Assembly: GCF_000418325.1 (NCBI RefSeq)
Contig: NC_021658.1
Location: 11,546,001 to 11,610,000, forward strand
Origin: Sorangium cellulosum So0157-2
GTDB taxonomy: Bacteria; Myxococcota_A; Polyangia; Polyangiales; Polyangiaceae
Direction: 5' to 3'
Length of the DNA stretch: 64,000 nt
Each line of letters starts with the position of its first letter. Within the stretch, counting starts at the first letter, position 1. This document shows positions 38,247-48,264 of this stretch, piece by piece. The position numbers and the translations under genes were made by a program. A model generated the notes under the pieces. It did no database searches, had not been told where the DNA came from, and saw only the letters and a program-made list of their open reading frames with translations.

Positions 38247-38660
38247 ATGCAATCCACGAGAATGCTGAGTCTGATGGTGCTGGCTGCGCTCGCGGCCCCG
38301 GCGGCAGGCTGCGTCGTCGTGGCCGACGACCCGCCCCCGCTCCGGGATACGGGGACGCTGACCATCGCGTACACCATCGAGGGCACGACCGACCCGTTCC
38401 TGTGCTCGTATTACGGGGCGACTGACGCCGAGCTCATCGTCTATACGCGCGGCGGCGACCTCGTCGCGGAGGAGTACGCTCCGTGTGATTGGTTCGAGGT
38501 CAGCGCCACGCTGCTCCCGGGCCGCTACATGGCCGACGTGACGCTCGTGGACGCCGCCAACGGCGCGAGGAGCATCACGAAGCCCCTCGATGCGCTGGAC
38601 GTGTTCTCGGACGCCGAGCTCGTCGTGGATGTCGGCTTCCCGGCCGGATCCATGCTCTAG
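38247..38660 (+). CDS. small lipoprotein, beta-sandwich-like
   Basis: 137 aa. The ATG at 38247 has a strong GAGGAGGAGG site. The signal ends in AAGC (Cys22). The mature part (LTIAYTIEGTTDPFLCSYYG and YMADVTLVDAANGARSITKP) looks like a single carboxypeptidase-regulatory-like beta-sandwich. Two mature cysteines may pair. It is co-directional with the preceding lipoprotein and probably shares the sigma-54 transcript. No family could be assigned. Confidence 0.75.
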   Translation: MQSTRMLSLMVLAALAAPAAGCVVVADDPPPLRDTGTLTIAYTIEGTTDPFLCSYYGATDAELIVYTRGGDLVAEEYAPCDWFEVSATLLPGRYMADVTLVDAANGARSITKPLDALDVFSDAELVVDVGFPAGSML

Positions 38661-38751
38661 GCGCTGCGGACGACGGTGGTCATGAGGTCACAGCGCGCCA
38701 GCATGTCACGCCGGCCTGGGCAGTCCGGCGAGACGGGCGGGCGACTCCCCC

Positions 38752-39411
38752 TCACCGCGCCTCCGCCACCTCGAGCTCCCTCTTCCGCCCCACCCGGTAC
38801 GTCCTCACCGGCTCCCCGCGGACGATCCGGTCGTGCTCGCTCCAGCGCGCGGCCTCCCCTTCTGCGGCGCGCCGGGCGGCGCGCTCCGCGAGCCGCTCCG
38901 CGATGCGCTCCACCCCGCGGCGGACGTTCGCGCGCTGCGAGCGCTCGTCGGCGACGCGCACCGTGATCCCGCTCGGCCGGTGGTGGACCCGCACCGCCGA
39001 CCGCGTCCTGTTCACGTGCTGCCCCCCCGGCCCTCCCGCCAGGCAGGCCGAGATCTCGATATCCCGCAGATCCACGCCCACGCCCTCCCGCGCCCCGGCG
39101 CCCGCGTCCGCCCCGGCGGGGTGGATCGCCACCCCCGCGAACCACCGCTTGCGCGCCGCCCGCCCCCGGTCCGCGCTCTTCTCGATCAGCGCGTGCGTCC
39201 CGACCTCGCCCTCGAGCCAGCGCCGCGCGTCGCCCTCCACCAGGATCTCGACCGAGGCCGGCGCGCCCTCGTCGCCGTGCACCGTCACGTCGACCACCGC
39301 GAGCCCGCGCTCCCGGCAGAGCGCCTCCATCCGCTCGGCCAGCCGCGCCACGAACCGCCGCACCTCGACCGGCCCCCGCCCCGCGCTGATCTGCACCCAC
39401 GACCGGCTCAT
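38752..39411 (-). CDS. prfH: peptide chain release factor H (RtcB-associated)
   Basis: 219 aa. It carries the class I release-factor catalytic loop LAGGPGGQHVNRTRSAVRV, with the GGQ that triggers peptidyl-tRNA hydrolysis. It lacks a codon-recognition domain, as in the short PrfH family. The ATG at 39411 overlaps the rtcB stop (ATGA). PrfH next to RtcB is known to rescue ribosomes stalled by damage in the 16S rRNA decoding centre, after which RtcB religates the RNA. The C-terminal tail is basic and helical, as needed for ribosome binding. Confidence 0.92.
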   Translation of the reverse strand: MSRSWVQISAGRGPVEVRRFVARLAERMEALCRERGLAVVDVTVHGDEGAPASVEILVEGDARRWLEGEVGTHALIEKSADRGRAARKRWFAGVAIHPAGADAGAGAREGVGVDLRDIEISACLAGGPGGQHVNRTRSAVRVHHRPSGITVRVADERSQRANVRRGVERIAERLAERAARRAAEGEAARWSEHDRIVRGEPVRTYRVGRKRELEVAEAR

Positions 39412-40643
39412 CGCTTCACCGTGATCACCGGGACGAGCGGCGCGACCGCCGTCGCCAGGCCGGCCTCCACCAGGCTCTCGATCACCGGCGCGATCGGCTT
39501 GTACGCGTCCGGGTGCTCCTCGAGCAGCAGCGCCGGATCGTCGCACACCACGCGGCCGCCGAGCTCCGTGCGGGCGAGCTCGCGCCGCCGGTACCTCGCC
39601 GCGATCTTCTCGCGCGCCTCGCTGCGCCCCATCTTGCGGCCCGCGCCGTGCGCGACCGAGCGCAGCCCGGCCTCCGCGTCGCTCGCGCGCATCACCCACG
39701 ACGGCGCGCCGCGCGACCCGAGCACCACGGTGAAGTCGCTGCCCCGCGCGGGCGCGGCCCCCTTCCGGTGCACCCACGCCGGCGCGCCGCCCACGGTCTC
39801 CCGCGCGACGTCGTTGTGCGTGAGGTCGAGCCCGCCCGCGATCTTCGACGCCCGCGCGGCGCCGAGCGCGCGCAGCATCCGGTAGGCGAGCAGCAGCCGG
39901 TTCGCCCGCGCGAAGCGGCACGCGCCGGCGAGCTCGCCGAGGTACGGCTCGGCGGCGTCGCCCTCGAGCACCGCGTCGCCCCAGCGCTGCCCGAGCGCGC
40001 CGCCGAGCCCGCGCGAGCCGGAGTGGGCCAGGACGACGAGATCCCCGGCGGAGAGGCCGAGCGCCGCCGCCGCCGCAGGATCCCGCGGCGCGCCGACGCG
40101 CGCGATCTCGAGGAAGTGGTTCCCGCCGCCGACCGAGCCGAGCGCCCCCTCGTACCCCGCGCGGTACGGCGAGGCGTCGCCGCTCGGGCGCAGGCCGTCC
40201 TCCGGCTCCGCCGCCGCGAGCTGCGCGAGCGCCTCGGGCACGCCGTCGACCTCGGCGAGCCCGCGCGCGCCGCGCCGCCAGACCTGCTCGAACACGGCCG
40301 CCGGGTCGCAGCCGGCGAGCGGGTCGTCCTCCATCGCCTGCCGGGCGCGCCGCTCGAGCACGTCCGCCGACACGCGGCCGATCGACGTCGCGACGAGCCG
40401 CACGCCGCACCCGGCGTCCCCGCCGATGAGCTGCGGGACGACGCGGTCCGCGAAGGCGAACGCCGCGCCGATCGGGATGCCCCGCCCCGCGTGCAGGTCC
40501 GGCATGCCCACGGCGCGGACACAGCCGGGCAGCGCGGCGACGCGCGCGAGCTGCTGGACGGCGTTGCCCTCGAGCCAGACGTCGTCGCGGGCGACCAGGC
40601 GGGCGTGGGCGGGAAGAACGACGCTGTCGGCGGGCGCTTTCAT
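39408..40643 (-). CDS. rtcB: RNA-splicing ligase RtcB
   Basis: 411 aa. The RtcB family residues are present: the metal-binding Cys in GGDAGCGVRLV, GGGNHFLEI, the HSGSRGLG loop, and HGAGRKMGRSEA with the His that becomes guanylylated. It joins 2',3'-cyclic-phosphate or 3'-phosphate RNA ends to 5'-OH ends using GTP and Mn2+. GGAG precedes the ATG at 40643. It is first in an operon with prfH, behind a sigma-54 promoter, and divergent from a CARF-sigma54 activator. The length and the prfH linkage place it with the RtcB2 subgroup. Confidence 0.95.
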   Translation of the reverse strand: MKAPADSVVLPAHARLVARDDVWLEGNAVQQLARVAALPGCVRAVGMPDLHAGRGIPIGAAFAFADRVVPQLIGGDAGCGVRLVATSIGRVSADVLERRARQAMEDDPLAGCDPAAVFEQVWRRGARGLAEVDGVPEALAQLAAAEPEDGLRPSGDASPYRAGYEGALGSVGGGNHFLEIARVGAPRDPAAAAALGLSAGDLVVLAHSGSRGLGGALGQRWGDAVLEGDAAEPYLGELAGACRFARANRLLLAYRMLRALGAARASKIAGGLDLTHNDVARETVGGAPAWVHRKGAAPARGSDFTVVLGSRGAPSWVMRASDAEAGLRSVAHGAGRKMGRSEAREKIAARYRRRELARTELGGRVVCDDPALLLEEHPDAYKPIAPVIESLVEAGLATAVAPLVPVITVKR

Positions 40644-40703
40644 GAGATCTCCGTGGCGGACGCGCGCCCGAGGCGGGCGGCGCGGGGGAACACGGCGGCT
40701 CCT

Positions 40704-40719
40704 TGCGGCTCCCGTGCCA
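40704..40719 (-). promoter_or_regulatory. sigma-54 promoter of rtcB-prfH
   Basis: Read leftward, the element is TGGCACGGGAGCCGCA. It matches TGGCACGNNNNTTGCA except that TT is CC, and the GG/GC spacing is exact. The start is predicted near 40694, 51 nt before the rtcB ATG. The divergent gene encodes the matching class of activator. Confidence 0.72.
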
Positions 40720-40757
40720 GCGCGCGACCCGCCCCGACGCCGGCAGATCGCTTCAAC

Positions 40758-40819
40758 CTGGTGCACGGCGCACCAGTTAAGGCGGTGCACGGCGCACCAC
40801 TTCTGGTGTACGATGCACC
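40758..40819. promoter_or_regulatory. three palindromic putative enhancer sites for the CARF-sigma54 activator
   Basis: Site 1 is CTGGTGCACGGCGCACCAG (40758-40776). Site 2 is GGTGCACGGCGCACC (40784-40798). Site 3 is GGTGTACGATGCACC (40805-40819, imperfect). The centres are 24 and 21 bp apart and 73-118 bp upstream of the predicted rtcB start, the usual place for bacterial enhancer-binding proteins. Site 3 ends just before the GTG of the activator gene, so autoregulation is plausible. Confidence 0.65.
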
Positions 40820-40820
40820 G

Positions 40821-42368
<1,548 letters not shown>

Positions 42369-42463
42369 TCCGCCGGCGTGAGGCGCGGGAGCGCGGGCGA
42401 GGGGCCATCATGGCTCCGGATCTCGCCAAGATCGCCGGCCGGGGCCGCCGAGCTCGGCGACGA

Positions 42464-43195
42464 TCAGAACTCCGCGACGTCGAGCGTTCGCCCGTGCGTG
42501 TCCGGGCCCTCTCCGGTCCCGTTCGGGTTGCCCGGGGCCAGCCCTTGCAGCTTTCCGGTGATGATGTGGCGGCGGATCGAGCCGAAGAGGACGAGCCGCA
42601 CGTCATCGACCTCCGCGGGGTCGATCTCGGTGATCCGATAGGAACCCTGGATCCGGGAGGGATGGATCACGTGGATGTACGCGACAGCGTCGCGACGCAC
42701 GGCCCGGAGCGTGACCGGGAACGAGTCGGCGAAGGCGCCGTCGTCCGTCGAGAAGCGCAGCGGGACGTCGATCTCCAGCAACGGAGCGCCGCCGGGGCAG
42801 CCCGCCTCCCGGAGGTCCGCCGGATCGTCGGGCGGCCCATCGCCCGCCGCGGCGGACTCGACCGCTGACCTCGTGAAGCGGACGAAGCGCGCGGCGAGCG
42901 GCGCGCCCGCAGAGACCGTCACAATCGTGCTACCGCCCTTCGCCCAGGTGAACGTGGCGGAGCGCGCGCCGGCGATGGCAGAGACCACGTCGTTCGCCGA
43001 GAAGCCGAGCCGCGAGGCGTCCTCCACGCCGATGATCTCCGAGCGCGCCGTGCACGGCGCGTACACTCCGCCGTTCTGGCCGCCCAGCGCGCCTGAGCGG
43101 CTGTCCGTCGCGCTGCCGACGCCGTCGGAGCCCCCGACGAGCGCAGCGCTCAACATCAGCGCACCCCGCCATGAAAGCCGCAGTCCCCCGTGCAT
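42464..43195 (-). CDS. exported protein of unknown function
   Basis: 243 aa. The N-terminus (RGALMLSAALVGG) is a possible signal peptide without a lipobox Cys. The mature protein has no recognised motif; it is rich in short beta strands (ATFTWAKGGSTIVTVSAGAP, LLEIDVPLRFSTDD). Two cysteines (APCTARS and EAGCPGG) could pair. It converges on the rtcR-like gene with a 95-bp gap and is divergent from the YjbR-like gene. The function is not known. Confidence 0.65.
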   Translation of the reverse strand: MHGGLRLSWRGALMLSAALVGGSDGVGSATDSRSGALGGQNGGVYAPCTARSEIIGVEDASRLGFSANDVVSAIAGARSATFTWAKGGSTIVTVSAGAPLAARFVRFTRSAVESAAAGDGPPDDPADLREAGCPGGAPLLEIDVPLRFSTDDGAFADSFPVTLRAVRRDAVAYIHVIHPSRIQGSYRITEIDPAEVDDVRLVLFGSIRRHIITGKLQGLAPGNPNGTGEGPDTHGRTLDVAEF

Positions 43196-43561
43196 TCAAG
43201 AACCCCTCGCGCGGCGCATCTTGTGCTCCCCCGCGCGAGGCTGCCAGGTCACATTCGCGCATTTCATAGCGCAATTTGGCCAGTCGATGTGCGAATCTGC
43301 AATACGTGGGACCGCGCCCGGCCGCGCCGAGGGGGAGCGGCCCCGGCGGCGCGTGCCGCGCGGTCCCTGGCACGCGCGCTTCGCGCGGCCCCTGGCACGG
43401 CGCACGCCGCGCGGCGCACCGCGAGCCCGCCGAGAGCGCCCATCGCTCTGGACTCTCGACGGCCGCTCGTGCTCCCCTCTTGCGCCGCGGCGGCGGGTGG
43501 TGGCGTACCACTCGCCCCCGCGGGAAGGCGAACTGCCCGACGTGAGCGACCTCGACGCGCC
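43196..43561. other. 366-bp divergent intergenic region
   Basis: A less GC-rich patch (43253-43312, ATTCGCGCATTTCATAGC and neighbours) is the best place for promoters. A GC-rich direct repeat around CCCTGGCACG occurs at about 43366 and 43390. No gene was recognised. Confidence 0.45.
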
Positions 43562-43930
43562 ATGAACTGGGAGCAGCTCTGCAAGCTCGGCCTCGCGCTG
43601 CCCGAGGTGGTGGAGGACGTCTGGTTCCGCACGCCCGCGCTCAAGGTCCGCGGCAAGGCGTTCGTGCGCCTCAAGGAGGACGGCCAGTCCGTCGTCTTCC
43701 AGCTCGAGAGCGTCGACGAGCAGGAGTTCCTGATCGAGGCGCAGCCGGACATCTACTTCATCACCGACCACTACCGCGGCTATCCGGCGGTCCTGGCGCG
43801 GCTCTCGGCGCTGCGCGCGCCCGAGTGCCGCATGCGGCTCGAGCGCGCGTGGCGCCTCAAGGCGCCGAAGACCCTGGCGAAGCAGCTCGACCAGCCCGCG
43901 CCCGCGAAGCCGAGACGAGAGCGCCCCTGA
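43562..43930 (+). CDS. MmcQ/YjbR-family protein
   Basis: 122 aa. It starts MNWEQLCKLGLALPEVVEDVWF and has the family features ALKVRGKAFVRLKEDG and a double-wing C-terminus ending in a basic tail. YjbR-like proteins have a CyaY-like fold with predicted DNA-binding ability; the biological role is uncertain. It stands alone, 227 bp before the alcohol dehydrogenase gene. Confidence 0.85.
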   Translation: MNWEQLCKLGLALPEVVEDVWFRTPALKVRGKAFVRLKEDGQSVVFQLESVDEQEFLIEAQPDIYFITDHYRGYPAVLARLSALRAPECRMRLERAWRLKAPKTLAKQLDQPAPAKPRRERP

Positions 43931-44157
43931 GGCGCGGGCGCTCGATGACGACCCCGGCGGGCGGAGGTTGGAACGCCGCGAGGAGACCGCGGAGAACGGC
44001 CCGCGCGCCGGCGCTCCCGCAAACGATGGACAGCCGATCTCCCTCGGCGCCGTCCGCCGAGCCGCGGGAGGCCGATGCCTACGCCGGTTGCACTCGCGAG
44101 CGCGCGCGCCGGGTTCGCTCCTTGCTTCGCCCATCGAGCAGGCGGGAGGTACTGCGA

Positions 44158-45309
44158 ATGCTGGCGGTCACATACCATGGGCCGAGATGCGTCCGCGTCG
44201 AGGAAAACCCGGAGCCTCGGATTCAACATCCGAACGACGTGGTCCTCCGCGTGAGCCGCGCCGCGATCTGCGGCTCTGATCTGCATCTCTATCACGGCTA
44301 CATCGCCGACACGCGCGTCGGCACCATCTTCGGTCATGAGTTCACCGGCGTCGTGGAGGAGGTCGGGGCATCCGTGCGCACCCTCCAGCGCGGCGACCGC
44401 GTCGTGGTGCCGTTCAACATCGCCTGCGGGACCTGCTTCTTCTGCCAGCGAGAGCGCACCTCCGCCTGCGAGAACACGAACCCGCTCACCACGATCGCGG
44501 GCGGGATCTTCGGTTATTCGCACACCACAGGCGGCTACCAGGGCGGCCAGGCCGAGCGCGTCCGCGTCCCCTTCGCCGACGTCGGCCCCATGAAGATCCC
44601 CGACGACCTCTCGGACGAGGACGCGCTCTTCCTCTCGGATGTCATCCCCACGGGGTACCAGGCCGCGGAGATGGGCGACATCACCCCCGCGGACACGGTG
44701 GCCGTCTTCGGCTGCGGGCCGGTCGGACTCGTGGCCCAGCGATGCGCCTGGCTCCTCGGCGCCCGGCGGGTCATCGCCGTCGACTCGGTCGGTTACCGCC
44801 TCGAGTTCGCGCGCCGGTACAACCAGGCAGAGACGCTCGATTTCACCAAGGTCCCCGATGTCGTGTCCGTCCTCCGGGACATGACCGACGGCCGCGGGCC
44901 GGATGTCTGCATCGAGGCGGTCGGCCTCGAGGCGAGCGGCTCGACGCTGCACGGCCTGCTGGGCAAGACGCTCATGCTCCAGGCCGGCTCGCCCGTCGCC
45001 CTCAACTGGGCGATCCAGTCGGTCCGCCGCGGCGGGCGGGTCTCCATCATCGGCGTCTACGGGCCGCCGTGGAACCTCGTCGACGTGGGCGCGGTCGTGA
45101 ACAAGGGCCTGACGATCAAGTCCGGGCAGTGCGACGTGAAGCGCTACATGCCCCGCTTGGTCCAGCACGTCCGCAAGGGGAACATCGACCCGAGGGCGCT
45201 CATCACCCACCGCGTCCCGCTGGAGGCGGCCGCGGAGATGTACCGCCTGTTCGCGGCGAGGACCGACGGGATCATCAAATGCGTGCTCATCCCGTCGGGC
45301 GCGAAATGA
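44158..45309 (+). CDS. zinc-dependent alcohol/formaldehyde dehydrogenase family protein
   Basis: 383 aa. GGGAGGT precedes the ATG. The catalytic zinc site is Cys38 (AICGSDLHLYHG) with GHEFTGVVEEVG. The structural-zinc cluster CGTCFFCQRERTSAC keeps four cysteines. A Rossmann motif VFGCGPVGLVAQ binds NAD. The length and insertions match the glutathione-independent formaldehyde dehydrogenase-like group of medium-chain dehydrogenases. A short gene of unknown function overlaps its stop by 4 nt (ATGA), so the two are translated together. The substrate is probably a small aldehyde or alcohol. Confidence 0.92.
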   Translation: MLAVTYHGPRCVRVEENPEPRIQHPNDVVLRVSRAAICGSDLHLYHGYIADTRVGTIFGHEFTGVVEEVGASVRTLQRGDRVVVPFNIACGTCFFCQRERTSACENTNPLTTIAGGIFGYSHTTGGYQGGQAERVRVPFADVGPMKIPDDLSDEDALFLSDVIPTGYQAAEMGDITPADTVAVFGCGPVGLVAQRCAWLLGARRVIAVDSVGYRLEFARRYNQAETLDFTKVPDVVSVLRDMTDGRGPDVCIEAVGLEASGSTLHGLLGKTLMLQAGSPVALNWAIQSVRRGGRVSIIGVYGPPWNLVDVGAVVNKGLTIKSGQCDVKRYMPRLVQHVRKGNIDPRALITHRVPLEAAAEMYRLFAARTDGIIKCVLIPSGAK

Positions 45310-45707
45310 GCGCTGTCACCGAGGAGGAGGAGGCGACCATGGAAGCCGAGTTCATGCGGCCGAAGGAGCTGCCGTACTGGGGAGTCGATCTGTGCCCGGA
45401 GGACAGGCCCGGCGTCCCGAGGGAGGCGCCGCCGCACCTGCTCTCGTGCGCGCACTGGATAGAGCCCGAGCGGCAGCCGGTCGAGGGCCGGGTGCTCAGG
45501 CACCCGGGGCTCGCCCGGCCGACGCCGGTGTTCAGCGCGGCCTTGCCGCCGAGAGGCGCCAGCGGCGCGCTGCGCCGCCTGGCCTACGAGGTCCCGGATC
45601 ACAAGGTTTCGCACTGGCTCTTGCTGGCGATCGCGGATCGGCTCGACGTCCTCGAGAGCCTCCCGCTCCTGCTCAAGCGCAGGAGACGGGCCGCCAGGAC
45701 GGGCTAG
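45306..45707 (+). CDS. small protein of unknown function coupled to the dehydrogenase
   Basis: 133 aa. The ATG at 45306 overlaps the dehydrogenase stop. A Glu-rich start precedes RPKELPYWGVDLCPEDRPGV; then come CAHWIEPER and a helical C-terminus (VSHWLLLAIADRLDVLESLP) with a basic end. There is no signal peptide. It probably works with, or modifies, the dehydrogenase. It ends on a CTAG in which its stop overlaps the stop of the convergent cytochrome gene. Confidence 0.7.
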   Translation: MSAVTEEEEATMEAEFMRPKELPYWGVDLCPEDRPGVPREAPPHLLSCAHWIEPERQPVEGRVLRHPGLARPTPVFSAALPPRGASGALRRLAYEVPDHKVSHWLLLAIADRLDVLESLPLLLKRRRRAARTG

Positions 45708-47218
45708 AGGACCCGCAGGAACGCCGTGAGGTCGGCCTTCTCCTGCACGGTCAGCTTCGTGCCGAGGACGAGGTTGAAGAACTCCACCGTGTCCTCCAGC
45801 GTGAGCAGGCGCCCGTCGTGCAGGTACGGCGGGCTGTCCTTGATGCCGCGCAGCGGGAACGTCTTGATGGGGCCGTCGGCGGTGGCCATCCGGCCGTTGA
45901 TGAGCTCGGGCTTGAAGAACCGCTCAGCCCGCAGGTTGTGCATCAGGTTGTCGGTGTAGTACGGCGCCACGTGGCACGTCCCGCACCGGCCCTTGCCGTG
46001 GAAGACCTGCTCGCCGCGCAGCTCCTCCGGCGTGGCCTTGGCAGGGTCGAGGCGGCCGTCCACGCCGAGCTTCGGCGCCGGGGGGAAGTCGAGGATCTCC
46101 TGGAACTCGGCCATCGCGTGGACCTGGTGCCCGCGGTCCAGGATGTTGATCCCCTTCTTGACGGCGATGACGATGTCGCCGTCGAAGTACGCCCCCCGCT
46201 GCTCGAACTCGGTGAAGTCCTCGACGGTCTTGAGCGCGCGCTGCGAGCCGAAGAGGCGCTGGATGTTCACGCCGCGCAAGGTGGGGGTGTCGACCCGGTG
46301 CCGGAACTCCTGCGGCCTCGTGTCGCCCACGAGGTGAAATGCGTTGTTCGTGTGACCGTTCGCGTGGCAATCGAAGCAGGCGACGCCGAGGCTCGCCTTC
46401 TCCGAGCGCCGGTCCGCGGTCGCGTTGAACTGCATCTGCGGGAACGGCGTGACGAGGAGCCGGAGCCCCTCGAGCTGCTTCGGCGTCAGGATGCCGTTGA
46501 AGAGCTCGTAGAAGTTGTCGATCGTGACGAGCTGCCCCTTGGAGACGTCGCCGAGGTCGGGCCGCGTGGTGAGATAGATGGGCGCCGGGAACTCGGAGAT
46601 GAGGTGATCCGGCAGGTCGAAATCGAGATCGAAGCGCGTGAGGTCGCGCCCCGTCTGGCGCTTCAGCTCGTCGATGTGGAACTTCGGGAAGACCATGCCG
46701 CCTTCCGGGTGGTTCGCGTGCGGCAGCGGCAGGAAGCCCCGCGGCCAGAGCCCCTGCTCCCGGATGGCGTCGGGCGAGAGCGCGGCCAGCGCTTCCCACG
46801 TCGTCCCCTTCGGGAGCTTCACGCGCACGCCGGCCTGGACGGGCTTTCCGCGCGACATGGTGACCCCCTGCGCGGCGCGGTTCGAGAGGTCGTACCGCTC
46901 GTCGAGCAGGGTCTGATGGCGCTTCGCCACCGCGGGCTTGTCGGCCTTCATGCGGGCGACCATGGCCGCGAACGGCTCCTTGTCCTCCACCGGCAGGTAG
47001 CTCGTGCGCGGCGTCTCGGGGCCGGGCGGAGGGTTCGCGTTCATGGGCGCCCGCGGGCCCGCGGGCGCGATCGCCCCGGCCGTCGCGGGAGGCGCGTCCC
47101 GCGGGCCGGTCGGGTCTTCGGGCCGCGCGCCCGGCGCCGAACCGCAGTTCACGAGGCCGAGCGAGAGCGCCGCGGTGCACGCGACCAGGCACGAGATATC
47201 CATTCTCTTCACAGGCAT
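45704..47218 (-). CDS. di-heme cytochrome c peroxidase-like lipoprotein
   Basis: 504 aa. GAAGGAGCG lies ahead of the ATG at 47218; an ATG five codons in is possible. The lipobox is in LGLVNCGS. Two haem motifs, CFDCH (about residue 285) and CGTCH (about 415), sit in a peroxidase-type frame (DTPTLRGVNIQRLFGS and IKDSPPYLHDGRLLTLED). A long N-terminal extension of about 240 residues distinguishes it from classical CcpA. It is expected to reduce peroxide or pass electrons in the periplasm. It is the second di-heme peroxidase in the window, after the kinase fusion. Confidence 0.88.
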   Translation of the reverse strand: MPVKRMDISCLVACTAALSLGLVNCGSAPGARPEDPTGPRDAPPATAGAIAPAGPRAPMNANPPPGPETPRTSYLPVEDKEPFAAMVARMKADKPAVAKRHQTLLDERYDLSNRAAQGVTMSRGKPVQAGVRVKLPKGTTWEALAALSPDAIREQGLWPRGFLPLPHANHPEGGMVFPKFHIDELKRQTGRDLTRFDLDFDLPDHLISEFPAPIYLTTRPDLGDVSKGQLVTIDNFYELFNGILTPKQLEGLRLLVTPFPQMQFNATADRRSEKASLGVACFDCHANGHTNNAFHLVGDTRPQEFRHRVDTPTLRGVNIQRLFGSQRALKTVEDFTEFEQRGAYFDGDIVIAVKKGINILDRGHQVHAMAEFQEILDFPPAPKLGVDGRLDPAKATPEELRGEQVFHGKGRCGTCHVAPYYTDNLMHNLRAERFFKPELINGRMATADGPIKTFPLRGIKDSPPYLHDGRLLTLEDTVEFFNLVLGTKLTVQEKADLTAFLRVL

Positions 47219-47559
47219 AGAAGCGCTCCTTCGCAGGAATACATCGACAGGGGACGACCGACCGGGCGCCCCGCTCTCGGACGTGCCGAGCTCCCGTCCG
47301 GCTCACACGAGATGGCGACTCGCCGGGCTCGCAGGCCAGGCGCATGAGCAGTTCCGCCCGCAGGCGACTCCTGTGCCAAGGCCGCGTCCGCCACGCGCGC
47401 GGCTCCCGACCAGGAGCGGAGCGCGGCGTCGGGTGCGCGGGCCGTCGCGCGCAGGAGCCTCGCAGGACGAGACATTTTGCCACAGGGCGTGGCATGGTGG
47501 CTCGCTGACATTGAGACGACCTGGACAGAGGGGCAGGTCATGCGTGGAGGACGTCCCGA
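47219..47559. other. 341-bp intergenic region, nothing recognised
   Basis: This region lies between the cytochrome start and the end of the nuclease gene. It is uniformly GC-rich apart from GACATTTTGCCAC near 47471. No gene, repeat or clear promoter was seen. Confidence 0.4.
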
Positions 47560-48264
47560 TCAACCGCCGCGCGCGCGCCCGTCGGTCGCGATGCGCACAA
47601 AGGGATCTCGGACGTCCCGGGCTTCGAAGAAGAACACCCGATCCCAGCACGGCACGCGCTCCCGCTCCGACAGATCGAACACCTCGCCTCGGGACAGGCT
47701 GCCGACGAGCTTCGCGCTCGACCGACCTCTCATGCTCCACCGGAACTCGTACGGGAGGAGGAGGTCGGGATCGCCGAACATGCCGCGCCGCTCGGTGAAG
47801 CTGCGCCGCGCGGCCTCCGAGAAGTCCTGCGCGTGGCGCAGGTTCGGGGCGACGGTGTACGTCACCGCCAGGCCCTCCTCGAGGAGCTGCCGGTTGATGA
47901 GCCGGCCGCCGGACAGCACATAGGCGAGCACGCGGCCGTACGCGTCGCACGGCTGTTCATCGGTCTGGATCTCGACCTCGGCGCCTTCGGGGAGCAGCTC
48001 GGCGAGCCGCGCGGCCGCCGCCTCGGCCCAATGGCCCTGGGAGGCGCCGAGGAAGTGCGTCTCCGGCGTATCGATCGAGAGCATGCGGATCGGATGGTCC
48101 ACGCCCCGCTCGTCGCGTACGTGGAGCGTGTCCCCATCCACCGTCCTGACCACCGCCGCGCGGAAGGTCGCGCCCGGCAAATCGGGCGCCCTGCGCAGCC
48201 GCCGCCGGGAGACAAGGGACACGTAGCCGATGAACCTCCGGATTCCCGGAAGCAGTCCTGTCAT
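47560..48264 (-). CDS. SNase-type (thermonuclease-like) nuclease
   Basis: 234 aa. Residues about 35-165 form a staphylococcal-nuclease-like OB fold: VVRTVDGDTLHV with metal-binding Asp, IRMLSIDTPET with the catalytic Arg and Glu, and AYGRVLAYV with the second Arg. All three catalytic residues are present, so it is probably active on DNA and RNA with calcium. No convincing signal peptide is seen, only a moderately hydrophobic N-terminus. A C-terminal extension of about 65 residues is unassigned. It is a monocistronic gene. Confidence 0.85.
   Translation of the reverse strand: MTGLLPGIRRFIGYVSLVSRRRLRRAPDLPGATFRAAVVRTVDGDTLHVRDERGVDHPIRMLSIDTPETHFLGASQGHWAEAAAARLAELLPEGAEVEIQTDEQPCDAYGRVLAYVLSGGRLINRQLLEEGLAVTYTVAPNLRHAQDFSEAARRSFTERRGMFGDPDLLLPYEFRWSMRGRSSAKLVGSLSRGEVFDLSERERVPCWDRVFFFEARDVRDPFVRIATDGRARGG

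Noticed and set aside
40758..40819. Three short repeats considered as a mini CRISPR
   Set aside because: They are palindromes spaced by helical turns in a regulatory region, with no cas genes; the CARF domain here belongs to a sigma-54 activator.
43393..43408. Sigma-54-like element TGGCACGGCGCACGCC before the YjbR-like gene
   Set aside because: It lies 150 bp from the start within a GC-rich direct repeat and lacks the TT of the -12 box; chance match likely.
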